Positions 21,801 through 30,187 of a stretch of 30,187 nucleotides of DNA are shown piece after piece (position 1 is the stretch's first letter; each line of letters begins with the position of its first letter). The notes beneath the pieces were generated by a model. That model was not told where the DNA came from and did not search any database. It saw only the letters and a program-made list of their open reading frames with translations. The position numbers and the translations under genes are program-made. This stretch comes from Opitutus sp. GAS368 (GTDB lineage: Bacteria > Verrucomicrobiota > Verrucomicrobiia > Opitutales > UBA953): positions 1-30,187 of the forward strand of contig CAMDQP010000002.1 in assembly GCA_945906115.1 (NCBI GenBank), in the 5' to 3' direction.

Positions 21801-23057
21801 ATGAGCAAGAAGAAGAAAATCGTCCTAGCCTACTCCGGTGGCCTCGACACCTCCGTCCTCCTTTCCTGGATTAAGGATAAGTACAACGCCGAGATGATCG
21901 CGTTCTGCGCCGACATCGGCCAGGAAGACGAACTCAAGGGGCTTAAGCAGAAGGCCATGAAGACCGGTGCCTCCAAGCTTTACGTCGACGACCTTCAGGC
22001 CGAGTTCGCTCGCGATTTCATCTTCCCGATGATGCAGGCCAGCGCCATCTACGAAGGCCAGTACTACCTCGGTACCTCCATCGCGCGCCCGCTCATCGCC
22101 AAGCGCATGGTCGAAATCGCTCGCAAGGAAGGCGCCACTGCCATCGCCCACGGTGCCACCGGCAAGGGCAACGACCAGGTCCGCTTCGAGCTCACCTGCG
22201 CCGCCCTCGCCCCTGATCTCGAGATTATCGCCCCTTGGCGCAACGAAGCCTTCCGCAAGGATTTCCCCGGTCGCGCCGAGATGATTGCTTATTGCGCCGA
22301 CAACAAGATCCCGGTCGAGGCCAGTGCTAAGAAGCCTTACTCCTCCGACCGCAACCTCCTCCATATCTCGTTTGAGGCCGGCATCCTCGAGGACCCGTGG
22401 ATGGACGCTTTCCATCCTTCGAACAAGGCCATGTTCAAGCTCTCCGTCTCCCCGGAAGACGCACCAGACAAGCCCGAGTACGCCGAACTCGAGTTCCGCC
22501 AGGGCGACTGCGTCGCCGTCAACGGCAAGAAGCTCGATCCCCTCGGCGTCATGCGCACCCTCAATAAGATCGGCGGTCGCCATGGCGTCGGCCGCGTCGA
22601 CATGGTTGAGAACCGGTTCGTCGGCATGAAGAGCCGCGGTGTCTACGAGACCCCGGGCGGTACGATTCTGCATTTCGCCCACCGTCAGATTGAGTCCCTG
22701 ACCATGGACCGTGAAGTGATGAACCTGCGCGACTCGCTCGTCCCGCGCTACGCCACGCTCGTCTACAACGGCTTCTGGTATGCTCCGGAACGCCTCGCCC
22801 TCCAGGCTCTCATCACCGAGTCGCAGCGCAACGTCACTGGCACCGTCCGCGTGAAGCTCTACAAGGGCAGCGTTTACGTCGCTGGCCGCAAGAGCCCGTG
22901 TTCGCTCTACAATCCGCACATCGCCACGATGGAGGCGGATCCGACTAAGGCTTACAATCAGGACGACGCCACCGGTTTCATTCGCCTCAACGGCCTGCGC
23001 CTGCGTGTGAACTCAAAGGTCAACGGCGTCGCTAATCTCAGCAAGACCGTCCGCTAA
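21801..23057 (+). CDS. argG: Argininosuccinate synthase
   Basis: Condenses citrulline and aspartate with ATP to argininosuccinate. The 418-residue protein begins with the N-type pyrophosphatase loop VLAYSGGLDTSVLLSW, followed by YLGTSIARPLIAKRMVEIA, AHGATGKGNDQVRFEL, IAPWR, YSSDRNLLHISFEAG, LNKIGGRHGVGRVDMVENR and GMKSRGVYETPGGTIL, all hallmarks of ArgG, and ends with LRLRVNSKVNG. It starts 18 nt after argF with a pyrimidine-rich leader and closes the cluster. argH, needed to finish arginine synthesis, is not in the window. Confidence 0.98.
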   Translation: MSKKKKIVLAYSGGLDTSVLLSWIKDKYNAEMIAFCADIGQEDELKGLKQKAMKTGASKLYVDDLQAEFARDFIFPMMQASAIYEGQYYLGTSIARPLIAKRMVEIARKEGATAIAHGATGKGNDQVRFELTCAALAPDLEIIAPWRNEAFRKDFPGRAEMIAYCADNKIPVEASAKKPYSSDRNLLHISFEAGILEDPWMDAFHPSNKAMFKLSVSPEDAPDKPEYAELEFRQGDCVAVNGKKLDPLGVMRTLNKIGGRHGVGRVDMVENRFVGMKSRGVYETPGGTILHFAHRQIESLTMDREVMNLRDSLVPRYATLVYNGFWYAPERLALQALITESQRNVTGTVRVKLYKGSVYVAGRKSPCSLYNPHIATMEADPTKAYNQDDATGFIRLNGLRLRVNSKVNGVANLSKTVR

Positions 23058-23074
23058 GCTCATCGTCGGGAAAG

Positions 23075-23113
23075 AAGAAGGGCGTCCCGGTTCGGGACGC
23101 CCTTCTTGTTTTA
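23075..23113 (+). terminator. Strong, probably bidirectional terminator between argG and tRNA-Cys
   Basis: A perfect 15-bp stem (arms 23075-23089 and 23093-23107) with a 3-nt loop is followed by GTTTTA on the plus strand. On the minus strand the same stem is followed by CTTTCC after a TTCTT arm end, and it lies 9 nt beyond the tRNA CCA, so it can end both converging transcripts. Confidence 0.93.
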
Positions 23114-23116
23114 AAC

Positions 23117-23191
23117 TGGAGGCGCGGGTCGGAATTGAACCGACGCATGGGGCTTTTGCAGAGCCCGGCCTTACCACTTGGCTACCGCGCC
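23117..23191 (-). tRNA. tRNA-Cys (GCA)
   Basis: Read on the minus strand, the 75-nt gene folds as a full cloverleaf: acceptor GGCGCGG/CCGCGCC, D-arm with AGCCAAGTGGTAAGGC, anticodon stem GGGCT/AGCCC enclosing CTGCAAA with anticodon GCA, and a T-arm GTCGG-TTCAATT-CCGAC. The discriminator base is U, a cysteine-tRNA identity element, and the 3' CCA is encoded in the DNA. It stands alone, convergent with the arg cluster. Confidence 0.97.
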
Positions 23192-23210
23192 TTAAGACTG
23201 TCAGGCCCAC

Positions 23211-23239
23211 AAATTGCCTCCTCGGGGAGGGCGTTTCAA
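23211..23239 (-). promoter_or_regulatory. Candidate tRNA-Cys promoter
   Basis: On the minus strand TTGAAA (23234-23239) and CAATTT (23211-23216) are separated by 17 nt. Transcription would start about 13 nt before the mature tRNA 5' end at 23191, a sensible arrangement for a tRNA gene. Confidence 0.38.
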
Positions 23240-23291
23240 GGGTTTTGTGCGAGGGCTTCCCTTTGGCCGTAATATCGCCTAAGAACGGGGC

Positions 23292-23792
23292 ATGAACCAG
23301 CCCCAGCCAGCCTTTCGAGTCGGTCTCGGGTATGATATCCACCCGCTTGTCGCCGGGCGTCCCTGCATCCTGGGCGGTGTGAATATCCCTTCGGACGTCG
23401 GACCGGATGGGCATTCCGATGCCGACGTGGTGCTGCATGCCGTCGCTGATGCGATTCTTGGTGCCGCCGGCTTGCGCGACATCGGGCATTATTTCCCGAA
23501 CACCGACACCGCCATCAAAGGATTGGATTCCGCCGTCATTGTGAAAAAGGCCGTCGCCGAAGCGAAGGCGGCCGGTGGTTGGTTCGTCGGCAACGTTGAT
23601 ATCGTGATCATCGGGGAACGCCCGAAGGTCATGGCGCACGTCGAAGCGATGAAGGCCAACGTGGCCGGAATCATCGGGATTTCCCCTTCCCAGGTGGGCA
23701 TCAAGGCCACGACCAACGAGGGGATGGACTCGATCGGGCAGGGGAAAGCCCTCGCAGCTCAGGCGATTTGCCTCGTTTTTAAGGGCAATTAG
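23292..23792 (+). CDS. ispF: 2-C-methyl-D-erythritol 2,4-cyclodiphosphate synthase
   Basis: Enzyme of the MEP route to isoprenoid precursors: cyclises CDP-methylerythritol 2-phosphate with release of CMP. The 166-residue, single-domain protein shows the metal-binding GYDIHPL (Asp15, His17), GHSDADVVLHAVADAILGA with His49, RDIGHYFPNTD, and ATTNEGMDSIGQGKA near the C-terminus. Active form is a trimer in the family. No ispD is adjacent or fused. The ATG follows ACGGGGC, a weak ribosome-binding site. The gene is divergent from tRNA-Cys with about 100 nt between them. Confidence 0.97.
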   Translation: MNQPQPAFRVGLGYDIHPLVAGRPCILGGVNIPSDVGPDGHSDADVVLHAVADAILGAAGLRDIGHYFPNTDTAIKGLDSAVIVKKAVAEAKAAGGWFVGNVDIVIIGERPKVMAHVEAMKANVAGIIGISPSQVGIKATTNEGMDSIGQGKALAAQAICLVFKGN

Positions 23793-23827
23793 GACGTTTT
23801 CAGGGGCTTCTTAAGGTTCGGGCTTGT

Positions 23828-23844
23828 GTTTTAGGCCTTAAAAC
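23828..23844. other. Interrupted AT inverted repeat upstream of ndk
   Basis: GTTTTA and TAAAAC arms flank a 5-nt GGCCT spacer in the 89-nt gap between ispF and ndk. It is unlike the surrounding GC-rich DNA and could be an operator or part of a promoter; TTGTGT at 23824-23829 overlaps its left arm. Confidence 0.25.
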
Positions 23845-23881
23845 CGAATACTAAACGACCCTTCAGTACAAAGGGGACCCT

Positions 23882-24316
23882 ATGGAAAAGACTCTTATCA
23901 TCCTTAAGCCAGACTGCATGGAACGTCGTCTGTGCGGCACCGTCCTCGCCCGCTTCGAAGCCGCCGGTTTCGAAATCCTGGCCAGCAAGATGGCCCGTCT
24001 CACCTCGGCTCAGCTCCGCGAGCATTACGCCCACGTCGCCGACAAGCCCTTCTACCCCGAGATTGAAGCCTTCATGTCCTCCCGCCCGGTGATCGTCGCC
24101 GTCCTCGTCGGCGACAACGTCATCTCCCGCGTCCGCGAACTCCTCGGACCGACCAATTCTAAAGTGGCTCCTAAGGGCACCATCCGTGGCGATTTTGGCA
24201 CCGAGATGATGCGTAATGTTTGCCACGCCTCCGACAGCCCCGCCGCCGCGGATGCCGAGGTTCGCCGTTTCTTCCGTCCGGACGAAGTTTTCGCCCCCGA
24301 GGCGAGCCGAGTCTAA
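23882..24316 (+). CDS. ndk: Nucleoside diphosphate kinase
   Basis: Balances nucleoside triphosphate pools by transferring the gamma phosphate through a phosphohistidine. The 144-residue protein has TLIILKPDCMERR (Lys9), HYAHVADKPFYPE, GPTNSKVAPKGTIRGDFG, and the active-site His115 in NVCHASDSPAAADAE, where most family members have HGSDS. Length is normal. The ATG is preceded by AAAGGGGACCCT, one of the few clear Shine-Dalgarno sites in this window. It is separated from ispF by 89 nt and followed by a hairpin, so it is probably transcribed on its own. Confidence 0.97.
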   Translation: MEKTLIILKPDCMERRLCGTVLARFEAAGFEILASKMARLTSAQLREHYAHVADKPFYPEIEAFMSSRPVIVAVLVGDNVISRVRELLGPTNSKVAPKGTIRGDFGTEMMRNVCHASDSPAAADAEVRRFFRPDEVFAPEASRV

Positions 24317-24335
24317 GCGAAAGCATAGCAAAAAT

Positions 24336-24370
24336 AGGCCCCGCAGTTCGCGCTGCGGGGCTTATCTGTT
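24336..24370 (+). terminator. Candidate terminator after ndk
   Basis: A perfect 9-bp stem GCCCCGCAG/CTGCGGGGC (24338-24346 and 24353-24361) with a 6-nt loop is followed by TTATCTGTTT. The stem is strong but the T-run is broken, so termination may be partial. Confidence 0.65.
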
Positions 24371-24404
24371 TGGCAGGCAATCGGCCAGCGCCCAGAAAGT
24401 AGCC

Positions 24405-25079
24405 ATGGAGTTCCATTGCCCGGAATGCGGGTTGCCGATTGCGGTGGCCGATCTCGCGCCAGCGCAAGGCATCGCGGTCTGTCGCTTCTGCGAGAAGCCC
24501 CATCCTTTGGCGGCGTGCCAAGAGGCGATACCGTTCGAGCAACGGAATATCATCCCCGAGCGCGCTCTCCCGAAAGGCGTGGTCCTGGAGGAGACGATGG
24601 ACGGCTTCCGGCTCATCTTGTCGGCCCGCAGCTGCATCGCCTTCTTTCTCGTGCCGTTCACCCTTGTCTGGGCGGGCGGATCGGTCGGCGGCATCTACGG
24701 CACGCAGATCGCCAAGGGGGAGTTCAATCTCCTGATGTCGCTCTTCGGCCTCCCGTTCCTGGCGGGCTCAGTCCTCCTCGTCGGCTTTACGGTGATGACT
24801 ATCTGCGGTCGCTGCGTCGTTGAACTCGGCGGAGGCAAGTTGTCGATCCGCACGGGAGCCTTGGGCGTCTACCGGACCAAGTCGGTCGCCTGGGACGACG
24901 TCCTTTCCTGCCGTCTGACCGAGGCCACGAGTCGCGGTCGTAGTTCCTACTCCACGACCTACCAAGTCGAGATTGCCGTCGAAAGGGGTGAGCCTTTGCG
25001 GTTCGGGGTCGGGGCCGAGCGCAAGACGGTGCTGTGGCTTAGCCGCTTCCTAGCAGGCCGAATCCAGCGCGGGCGATAA
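24405..25079 (+). CDS. Zinc-ribbon protein with two membrane helices (function unknown)
   Basis: Not recognised as a named family. The 224-residue protein from the ATG at 24405 begins with a zinc ribbon made of CPEC (Cys5, Cys8) and CRFC (Cys26, Cys29). Two hydrophobic helices follow at about 74-98 and 108-133, joined by a short loop, then a soluble C-terminal domain (about 138-224) of predicted beta strands (VVELGGGKLSIRTG, SVAWDDVLSCRLTEA, YQVEIAVERGEPLRFG) reminiscent of a PH-like fold, ending in a basic helix. It is probably an inner-membrane protein with both ends on one side. Frames open further upstream overlap ndk and are rejected. serS follows after 43 nt. Confidence 0.75.
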   Translation: MEFHCPECGLPIAVADLAPAQGIAVCRFCEKPHPLAACQEAIPFEQRNIIPERALPKGVVLEETMDGFRLILSARSCIAFFLVPFTLVWAGGSVGGIYGTQIAKGEFNLLMSLFGLPFLAGSVLLVGFTVMTICGRCVVELGGGKLSIRTGALGVYRTKSVAWDDVLSCRLTEATSRGRSSYSTTYQVEIAVERGEPLRFGVGAERKTVLWLSRFLAGRIQRGR

Positions 25080-25107
25080 TTCCCCGTTGCCCTCGGGCGG
25101 GGGAATT
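25078..25107 (+). promoter_or_regulatory. Stable hairpin in the serS leader
   Basis: AATTCCCC (25078-25085) pairs perfectly with GGGGAATT (25100-25107), with an additional short GCC/GGC stem inside. It overlaps the stop codon of the preceding gene and ends 15 nt before the serS ATG. No T-run follows, so it is not a classic terminator; it could modulate serS translation or stabilise the mRNA. Confidence 0.45.
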
Positions 25108-25122
25108 GGGCAAAGTCGGACC

Positions 25123-26391
25123 ATGCTGGATCCCAAGTTCCTTCGCGAAAATATCGACCTCGTCCGCAAGGGCGTCGCCCGGAAGAAGTTCCAGGTCGAC
25201 CTCGACGCTGTCCTGGCCGCTGACGAAGCCCGTCGCCACGCAGTGGCCGAATTCGAGGTCGCCCGTTCCGCGCAGAACGCCGCGAACAAGGAGATGGCCG
25301 CGATGCCGAAGGGCTCGCCGGAATTCCAGGCCAAGGTCGCCGAGATGAAGGCCGCTTCCGCCAAGGTAAAGGAGCTCGAGAAGAAGGTCTCCGAAGCCGA
25401 TGAGCAGATGAAGGCCGCCGCGCTTTCCGTCCCGAACATCCCGCACGACTCCGTGCCCGAAGGTCGCACCGAGGCCGACAATAAGGTCATCCTTGAATGG
25501 GGCGATCACGCGCAGTTGATCTCCCCGGCCGCCAAGGCTCACTGGGATATTGCCTGGTTCAGCAAGGCGATCGACTTCGAGCGTGGCGTGAAGGTCGCTG
25601 GTGCGGGTTTCCCGTTCTATATCGGCGACATGGCCCGCCTCGTTCGGGCGCTGATCCAGTACTTCCTCGAGGAGGCTGGCGCCAACGGCTACACCGAGGT
25701 CCACGCGCCGTTACTCGTCAACGCCGCTTCCGCCACGGCCACGGGCCAGCTGCCCGACAAGGAAGGCCAGATGTACCACGCGCAGACCGATGACTTCTAT
25801 CTGATCCCGACGGCCGAGGTGCCGGTCACGAATTTCTTCCGCGACGAGATCCTCGACGAGGCCTCATTGCCCGTGAAGCGCGTCGGCTACACGCCGTGCT
25901 TCCGCCGCGAAGCGGGCAGCTGGGGCGCGCACGTGCGCGGCCTGAACCGCCTGCACCAGTTCGACAAGGTCGAGCTCGTGAAATGGACGCACCCCGATAA
26001 GTCCTTCGAAGAGCTCGAGCTCCTTCGCAGCGACGCCGAGCGCTTGCTCCAGAAGCTCAACCTGCCTTACCGCGTGCTGATGATCTGCGCCGGCGACATC
26101 GGTTTCTCCCACAGCAAGCAGTATGACCTTGAGGTCTGGGCCGGCGGCCAGAAGCGCTGGCTGGAGGTCTCGAGCTGCTCCAACTTTACCGACTTCCAGG
26201 CCCGTCGTGCGGGGATACGATTCCGCCCGAAGGATGGGAAGCCAGAGTTCGTCCACACCCTCAACGGTTCCGGCCTCGGCCTACCGCGCGTCCTCGCTGC
26301 CATCTTGGAGAACAATCTCCAGGCTGACGGTACCGTCCGCGTGCCCGAAGCGCTCCGTCGCTGGTACGGCAAGGAAACGCTGTCGTTCTGA
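25123..26391 (+). CDS. serS: Seryl-tRNA synthetase
   Basis: Class II synthetase charging tRNA-Ser (and tRNA-Sec where present). The 422 residues from the ATG at 25123 comprise the N-terminal antiparallel coiled-coil arm that binds the long variable arm of tRNA-Ser (about 28-100), then the catalytic domain with motif 1 around EVHAPLLVNAASATATGQLP, IPTAEVPVTNF, motif 2 FRREAGSWGAHVRGLNRLHQF (260-280), SSCSNFTDFQARR, and motif 3 near NGSGLGLPRVLAAILENN. RREAGSxG instead of RSEAGSAG is a variant I recall from Bacteroidota-like enzymes. A TTG start 12 codons upstream would fall inside the leader hairpin and is less likely. Confidence 0.97.
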   Translation: MLDPKFLRENIDLVRKGVARKKFQVDLDAVLAADEARRHAVAEFEVARSAQNAANKEMAAMPKGSPEFQAKVAEMKAASAKVKELEKKVSEADEQMKAAALSVPNIPHDSVPEGRTEADNKVILEWGDHAQLISPAAKAHWDIAWFSKAIDFERGVKVAGAGFPFYIGDMARLVRALIQYFLEEAGANGYTEVHAPLLVNAASATATGQLPDKEGQMYHAQTDDFYLIPTAEVPVTNFFRDEILDEASLPVKRVGYTPCFRREAGSWGAHVRGLNRLHQFDKVELVKWTHPDKSFEELELLRSDAERLLQKLNLPYRVLMICAGDIGFSHSKQYDLEVWAGGQKRWLEVSSCSNFTDFQARRAGIRFRPKDGKPEFVHTLNGSGLGLPRVLAAILENNLQADGTVRVPEALRRWYGKETLSF

Positions 26392-26444
26392 CGTCCGCTT
26401 TGGATTGGCAGGGCTTCGGTGTGACGTAGTCTGAACGCGTGCCG

Positions 26445-27833
26445 ATGAGCCTGCCCACTCCTGATGCCTTGCGCGCGGCCGCTTCGCGGTTGCCTCGCTT
26501 GCCGTCGCCGCCCGAAGCCAACGAACCCATTGCCGTCGCCGTCTCGGGTGGCGCGGATTCGGTCTATTTACTCTGCGCGCTCTGGGCGGATGAAGCCGTG
26601 CGACCGCGTTTGCGCGTCCTGCACTTCGATCACCGCGTGCGGGGCGAAGCTTCGGCGGAAGACGCCCGTTTTGTCGCGGCTCTGTGTGTCGCCCTCAGCG
26701 TTCCTTGTGTGCTCGGAAGCAGGGAAGATCAGGGGGCGGCTTCGGAGGCGGATTTGCGTTCCGCCCGCGATATCTTCTTCGCCGAACAGCGCCAAGCGCA
26801 CGGCATCGAGTTACTTTGCACTGCGCATCATCTCGACGACGTCGTCGAGAACGCGCTGCTCCGCCTTGCTCGCGGGGCTGGCCTGGCGGGCCTTGCCGCT
26901 CCGCGCGCCTTGCAGGAGTTTCGCGATGGCCACCGTCGCTGGCGGCCGCTGATTGCCGCCGGCATTGCGAAGTCGGCCCTACTGGCTTCCCTTCAGGCCG
27001 CCGGGATTCCTTGGCGCGAAGATGCGACGAATGCTTTACCTGTCGCGGCCCGCAATCGCATCCGTATGTGGCTGGCCGACGGGGGCGAAGCGGCCTTAGG
27101 GGTTGGATACGCCGAAGGCTTCACCCGTTCCGCCCGGATCATCGGTGAGGCCCAGACGGCCTTGGCCAGCTGGGCCAGAGAGCTAGGTTGCGTCGTCTCA
27201 GTTGCCGGCACCATGCCCGTCGGCGCGCTCAAGGACCGCCCGGAAGCCTTGGCCCAGGAGTGCTTACGCGAGTTCCTTCACCACCATGGGCTCAATGACC
27301 CGAGCGCGAAATCACTTCTACCACTCACGTCCGCAATCGTTGCCGGGAGCGACGCCCGGTCCGCTGTGCGCGGAGTGGTCGTCCGCGTAAAGGCCGGGGA
27401 GCTCTCCGTCCTGACGGAGGCACCATCCTTCGGACCCTCCGAGCGCCGTTTGCCGATGGGTTCGCCTGATGACGAATGCGGCTTGCTTGCCGAAGTCGTG
27501 GACGTCGATGCGCCCCTGTGGGTAAGTCTGTCCCGCGGCGATATTTCCCCCGCCAAGGAGGTCTACGTCGTGGCGCCGGTTGAGGCGCTTGTTTGGCGAG
27601 GACGAATGGAAGGTGATCGCTATCAGCCGCTCGGCTCCCCCGGTTCGGCCAAACTGTCGGACCTGCTCATCAACCGTAAAATCCCCGCGGAAAGGCGGGA
27701 AACTCTGCCGGTGGTGCTGGCCGGCTCCGAGATTCTCTGGGTGCCGGGGCTGCCGCCGGCCGAATCCGCCCGGCTGGCTGGGCCCACGAAGGGGGCTCTC
27801 CGGTTGACTTGGCTTGGCCTCTGCTTAGGTTAA
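26445..27833 (+). CDS. tilS: tRNA(Ile)-lysidine synthetase
   Basis: Modifies C34 of tRNA-Ile(CAU) to lysidine, so that it reads AUA rather than AUG. The 462-residue protein has the N-type ATP loop VAVSGGADSVYLL with SGGADS at 34-39, FDHRVRGEASAEDARFV, the TAHHLDDVVENALLRLARG motif, RPL, GIPWREDATN and RNRIR. The C-terminal domain carries GDRYQPLGSPGSAKLSDLL and IPAERRETLPVVLAGSEILWVPG, as expected. GTG at 26439 is in frame two codons earlier and could be the true start. It lies about 50 nt after serS and 11 nt before ftsH, the common tilS-ftsH pairing. Confidence 0.95.
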   Translation: MSLPTPDALRAAASRLPRLPSPPEANEPIAVAVSGGADSVYLLCALWADEAVRPRLRVLHFDHRVRGEASAEDARFVAALCVALSVPCVLGSREDQGAASEADLRSARDIFFAEQRQAHGIELLCTAHHLDDVVENALLRLARGAGLAGLAAPRALQEFRDGHRRWRPLIAAGIAKSALLASLQAAGIPWREDATNALPVAARNRIRMWLADGGEAALGVGYAEGFTRSARIIGEAQTALASWARELGCVVSVAGTMPVGALKDRPEALAQECLREFLHHHGLNDPSAKSLLPLTSAIVAGSDARSAVRGVVVRVKAGELSVLTEAPSFGPSERRLPMGSPDDECGLLAEVVDVDAPLWVSLSRGDISPAKEVYVVAPVEALVWRGRMEGDRYQPLGSPGSAKLSDLLINRKIPAERRETLPVVLAGSEILWVPGLPPAESARLAGPTKGALRLTWLGLCLG

Positions 27834-27844
27834 ACCTTCTGCCC

Positions 27845-29845
<2,001 letters not shown>

Positions 29846-29882
29846 GGTTTGCCCTCGGCTGGCAGGGAAGGTAGGGTGGGGT

Positions 29883-30187
29883 ATGGTCATCGGGCTCACG
29901 GGCGGTATCGGCTGCGGCAAGTCCGCGGCGGCTGCCTGCTTTGCGGAGCTCGGCTTCAACGTCGTCGACGCCGATCAACTGGCGCGGCAGGTATTGGAGT
30001 CCGCCGGCTCCGTCAGCCAGCTGCGGGCCCGCTGGGGCGACGTCTGCCTGGGGGCGGAGGGTAAGCCTGATCGCCGATGGATCGCGGCCAAAGTTTTTGA
30101 TGACCCGGCGGAACGGGCCTTCCTTGAGGGCCTGACGCATCCCGAAGTGGCCCGACTTAGACAGGCGGCCGTTGTAGATACGAAACG
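29883..30187 (+). CDS. coaE: Dephospho-CoA kinase, 3' truncated by the window end
   Basis: Last step of coenzyme A synthesis, phosphorylating the 3'-OH of dephospho-CoA. The frame is open from the ATG at 29883 to the last base, giving 101 residues. It begins MVIGLTGGIGCGKSAAA with a P-loop (7-14), then ELGFNVVDADQLARQVL, where CoaE proteins have the conserved DAD motif, and LEGLTHPEVARL, matching the family's HP motif. Full-length members have about 200 residues, so roughly half is missing. It lies 37 nt after ftsH with a G-rich stretch before the ATG. Confidence 0.93.
   Translation, partial: MVIGLTGGIGCGKSAAAACFAELGFNVVDADQLARQVLESAGSVSQLRARWGDVCLGAEGKPDRRWIAAKVFDDPAERAFLEGLTHPEVARLRQAAVVDTK

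Noticed and set aside
21825..22919. Long minus-strand open frame over argG
   Set aside because: It is a shadow of a gene with unambiguous ArgG motifs, and its protein has biased composition without motifs.
26405..26432. TTGGCA-N16-TAGTCT as a tilS promoter
   Set aside because: Both boxes are poor matches, and it would imply an almost leaderless message; read-through from serS is simpler.

Overview
The window is a gene-dense, high-GC stretch of bacterial chromosome, almost entirely core housekeeping genes. The cell is Gram-negative: there is an outer-membrane beta-barrel protein with a signal peptide and terminal Phe, and peptidoglycan genes murA and rodA. Several traits suggest the PVC superphylum, most likely a Verrucomicrobiota/Opitutae-like organism. 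These are RNase Y together with an RNase E/G, a long Arg/Gly/Glu-rich protein, small Lys/Ala-rich H1-like sequence, and mostly pyrimidine-rich rather than Shine-Dalgarno leaders. The assignment is inference from gene content and was not tested by a database search. No mobile elements, phage genes or CRISPR arrays were seen, and no gene-free stretch exceeds 300 bases.

Layout. (1) About 67-7201, minus strand, read right to left: rny (RNase Y), a repeat-rich RGG/EGDRGPR protein, murA, ruvB, proB, proA. proB and proA overlap by 4 nt. A terminator-like hairpin lies between the RGG gene and murA. (2) 7316-10377, plus strand: rodA and an RNase E/G gene 5 nt apart, closed by a strong terminator. (3) 10431-12335, minus strand: a P1B-type metal ATPase of the SPC/HEG class. 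(4) 12528-12923, plus strand, divergent from the ATPase: a tandem ribbon-helix-helix protein fused in frame to a Lys/Ala-rich tail. (5) 13085-16215: icd, an outer-membrane protein, and rplM-rpsI, each with its own terminator. (6) 16329-23057: a complete argCJBDFG cluster ending in a perfect 15-bp terminator stem, which also faces an opposing tRNA-Cys gene. (7) 23292 to the end: ispF, ndk, a zinc-ribbon membrane protein, serS, tilS, ftsH and a truncated coaE.

How the genes work together. The arg cluster encodes glutamate-to-argininosuccinate synthesis through the acetyl-recycling ArgJ route; only argH is not here, and ArgB has the N-terminal helix typical of arginine-inhibited kinases. ProB and ProA make glutamate semialdehyde for proline. 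murA and rodA serve cell-wall synthesis. Two endoribonuclease systems (RNase Y and RNase E/G) sit back to back and flank a low-complexity RNA-binding-like protein, suggesting a local RNA-turnover module.

The most unusual item is the tandem-RHH gene at 12528-12923. Just before its H1-like tail it carries an in-frame A AAA AAG heptamer, a -1-frame stop, and an internal ATG with one of the clearest Shine-Dalgarno sequences in the window. It could therefore yield a fusion, a tail-less DNA-binding protein and a free basic peptide.
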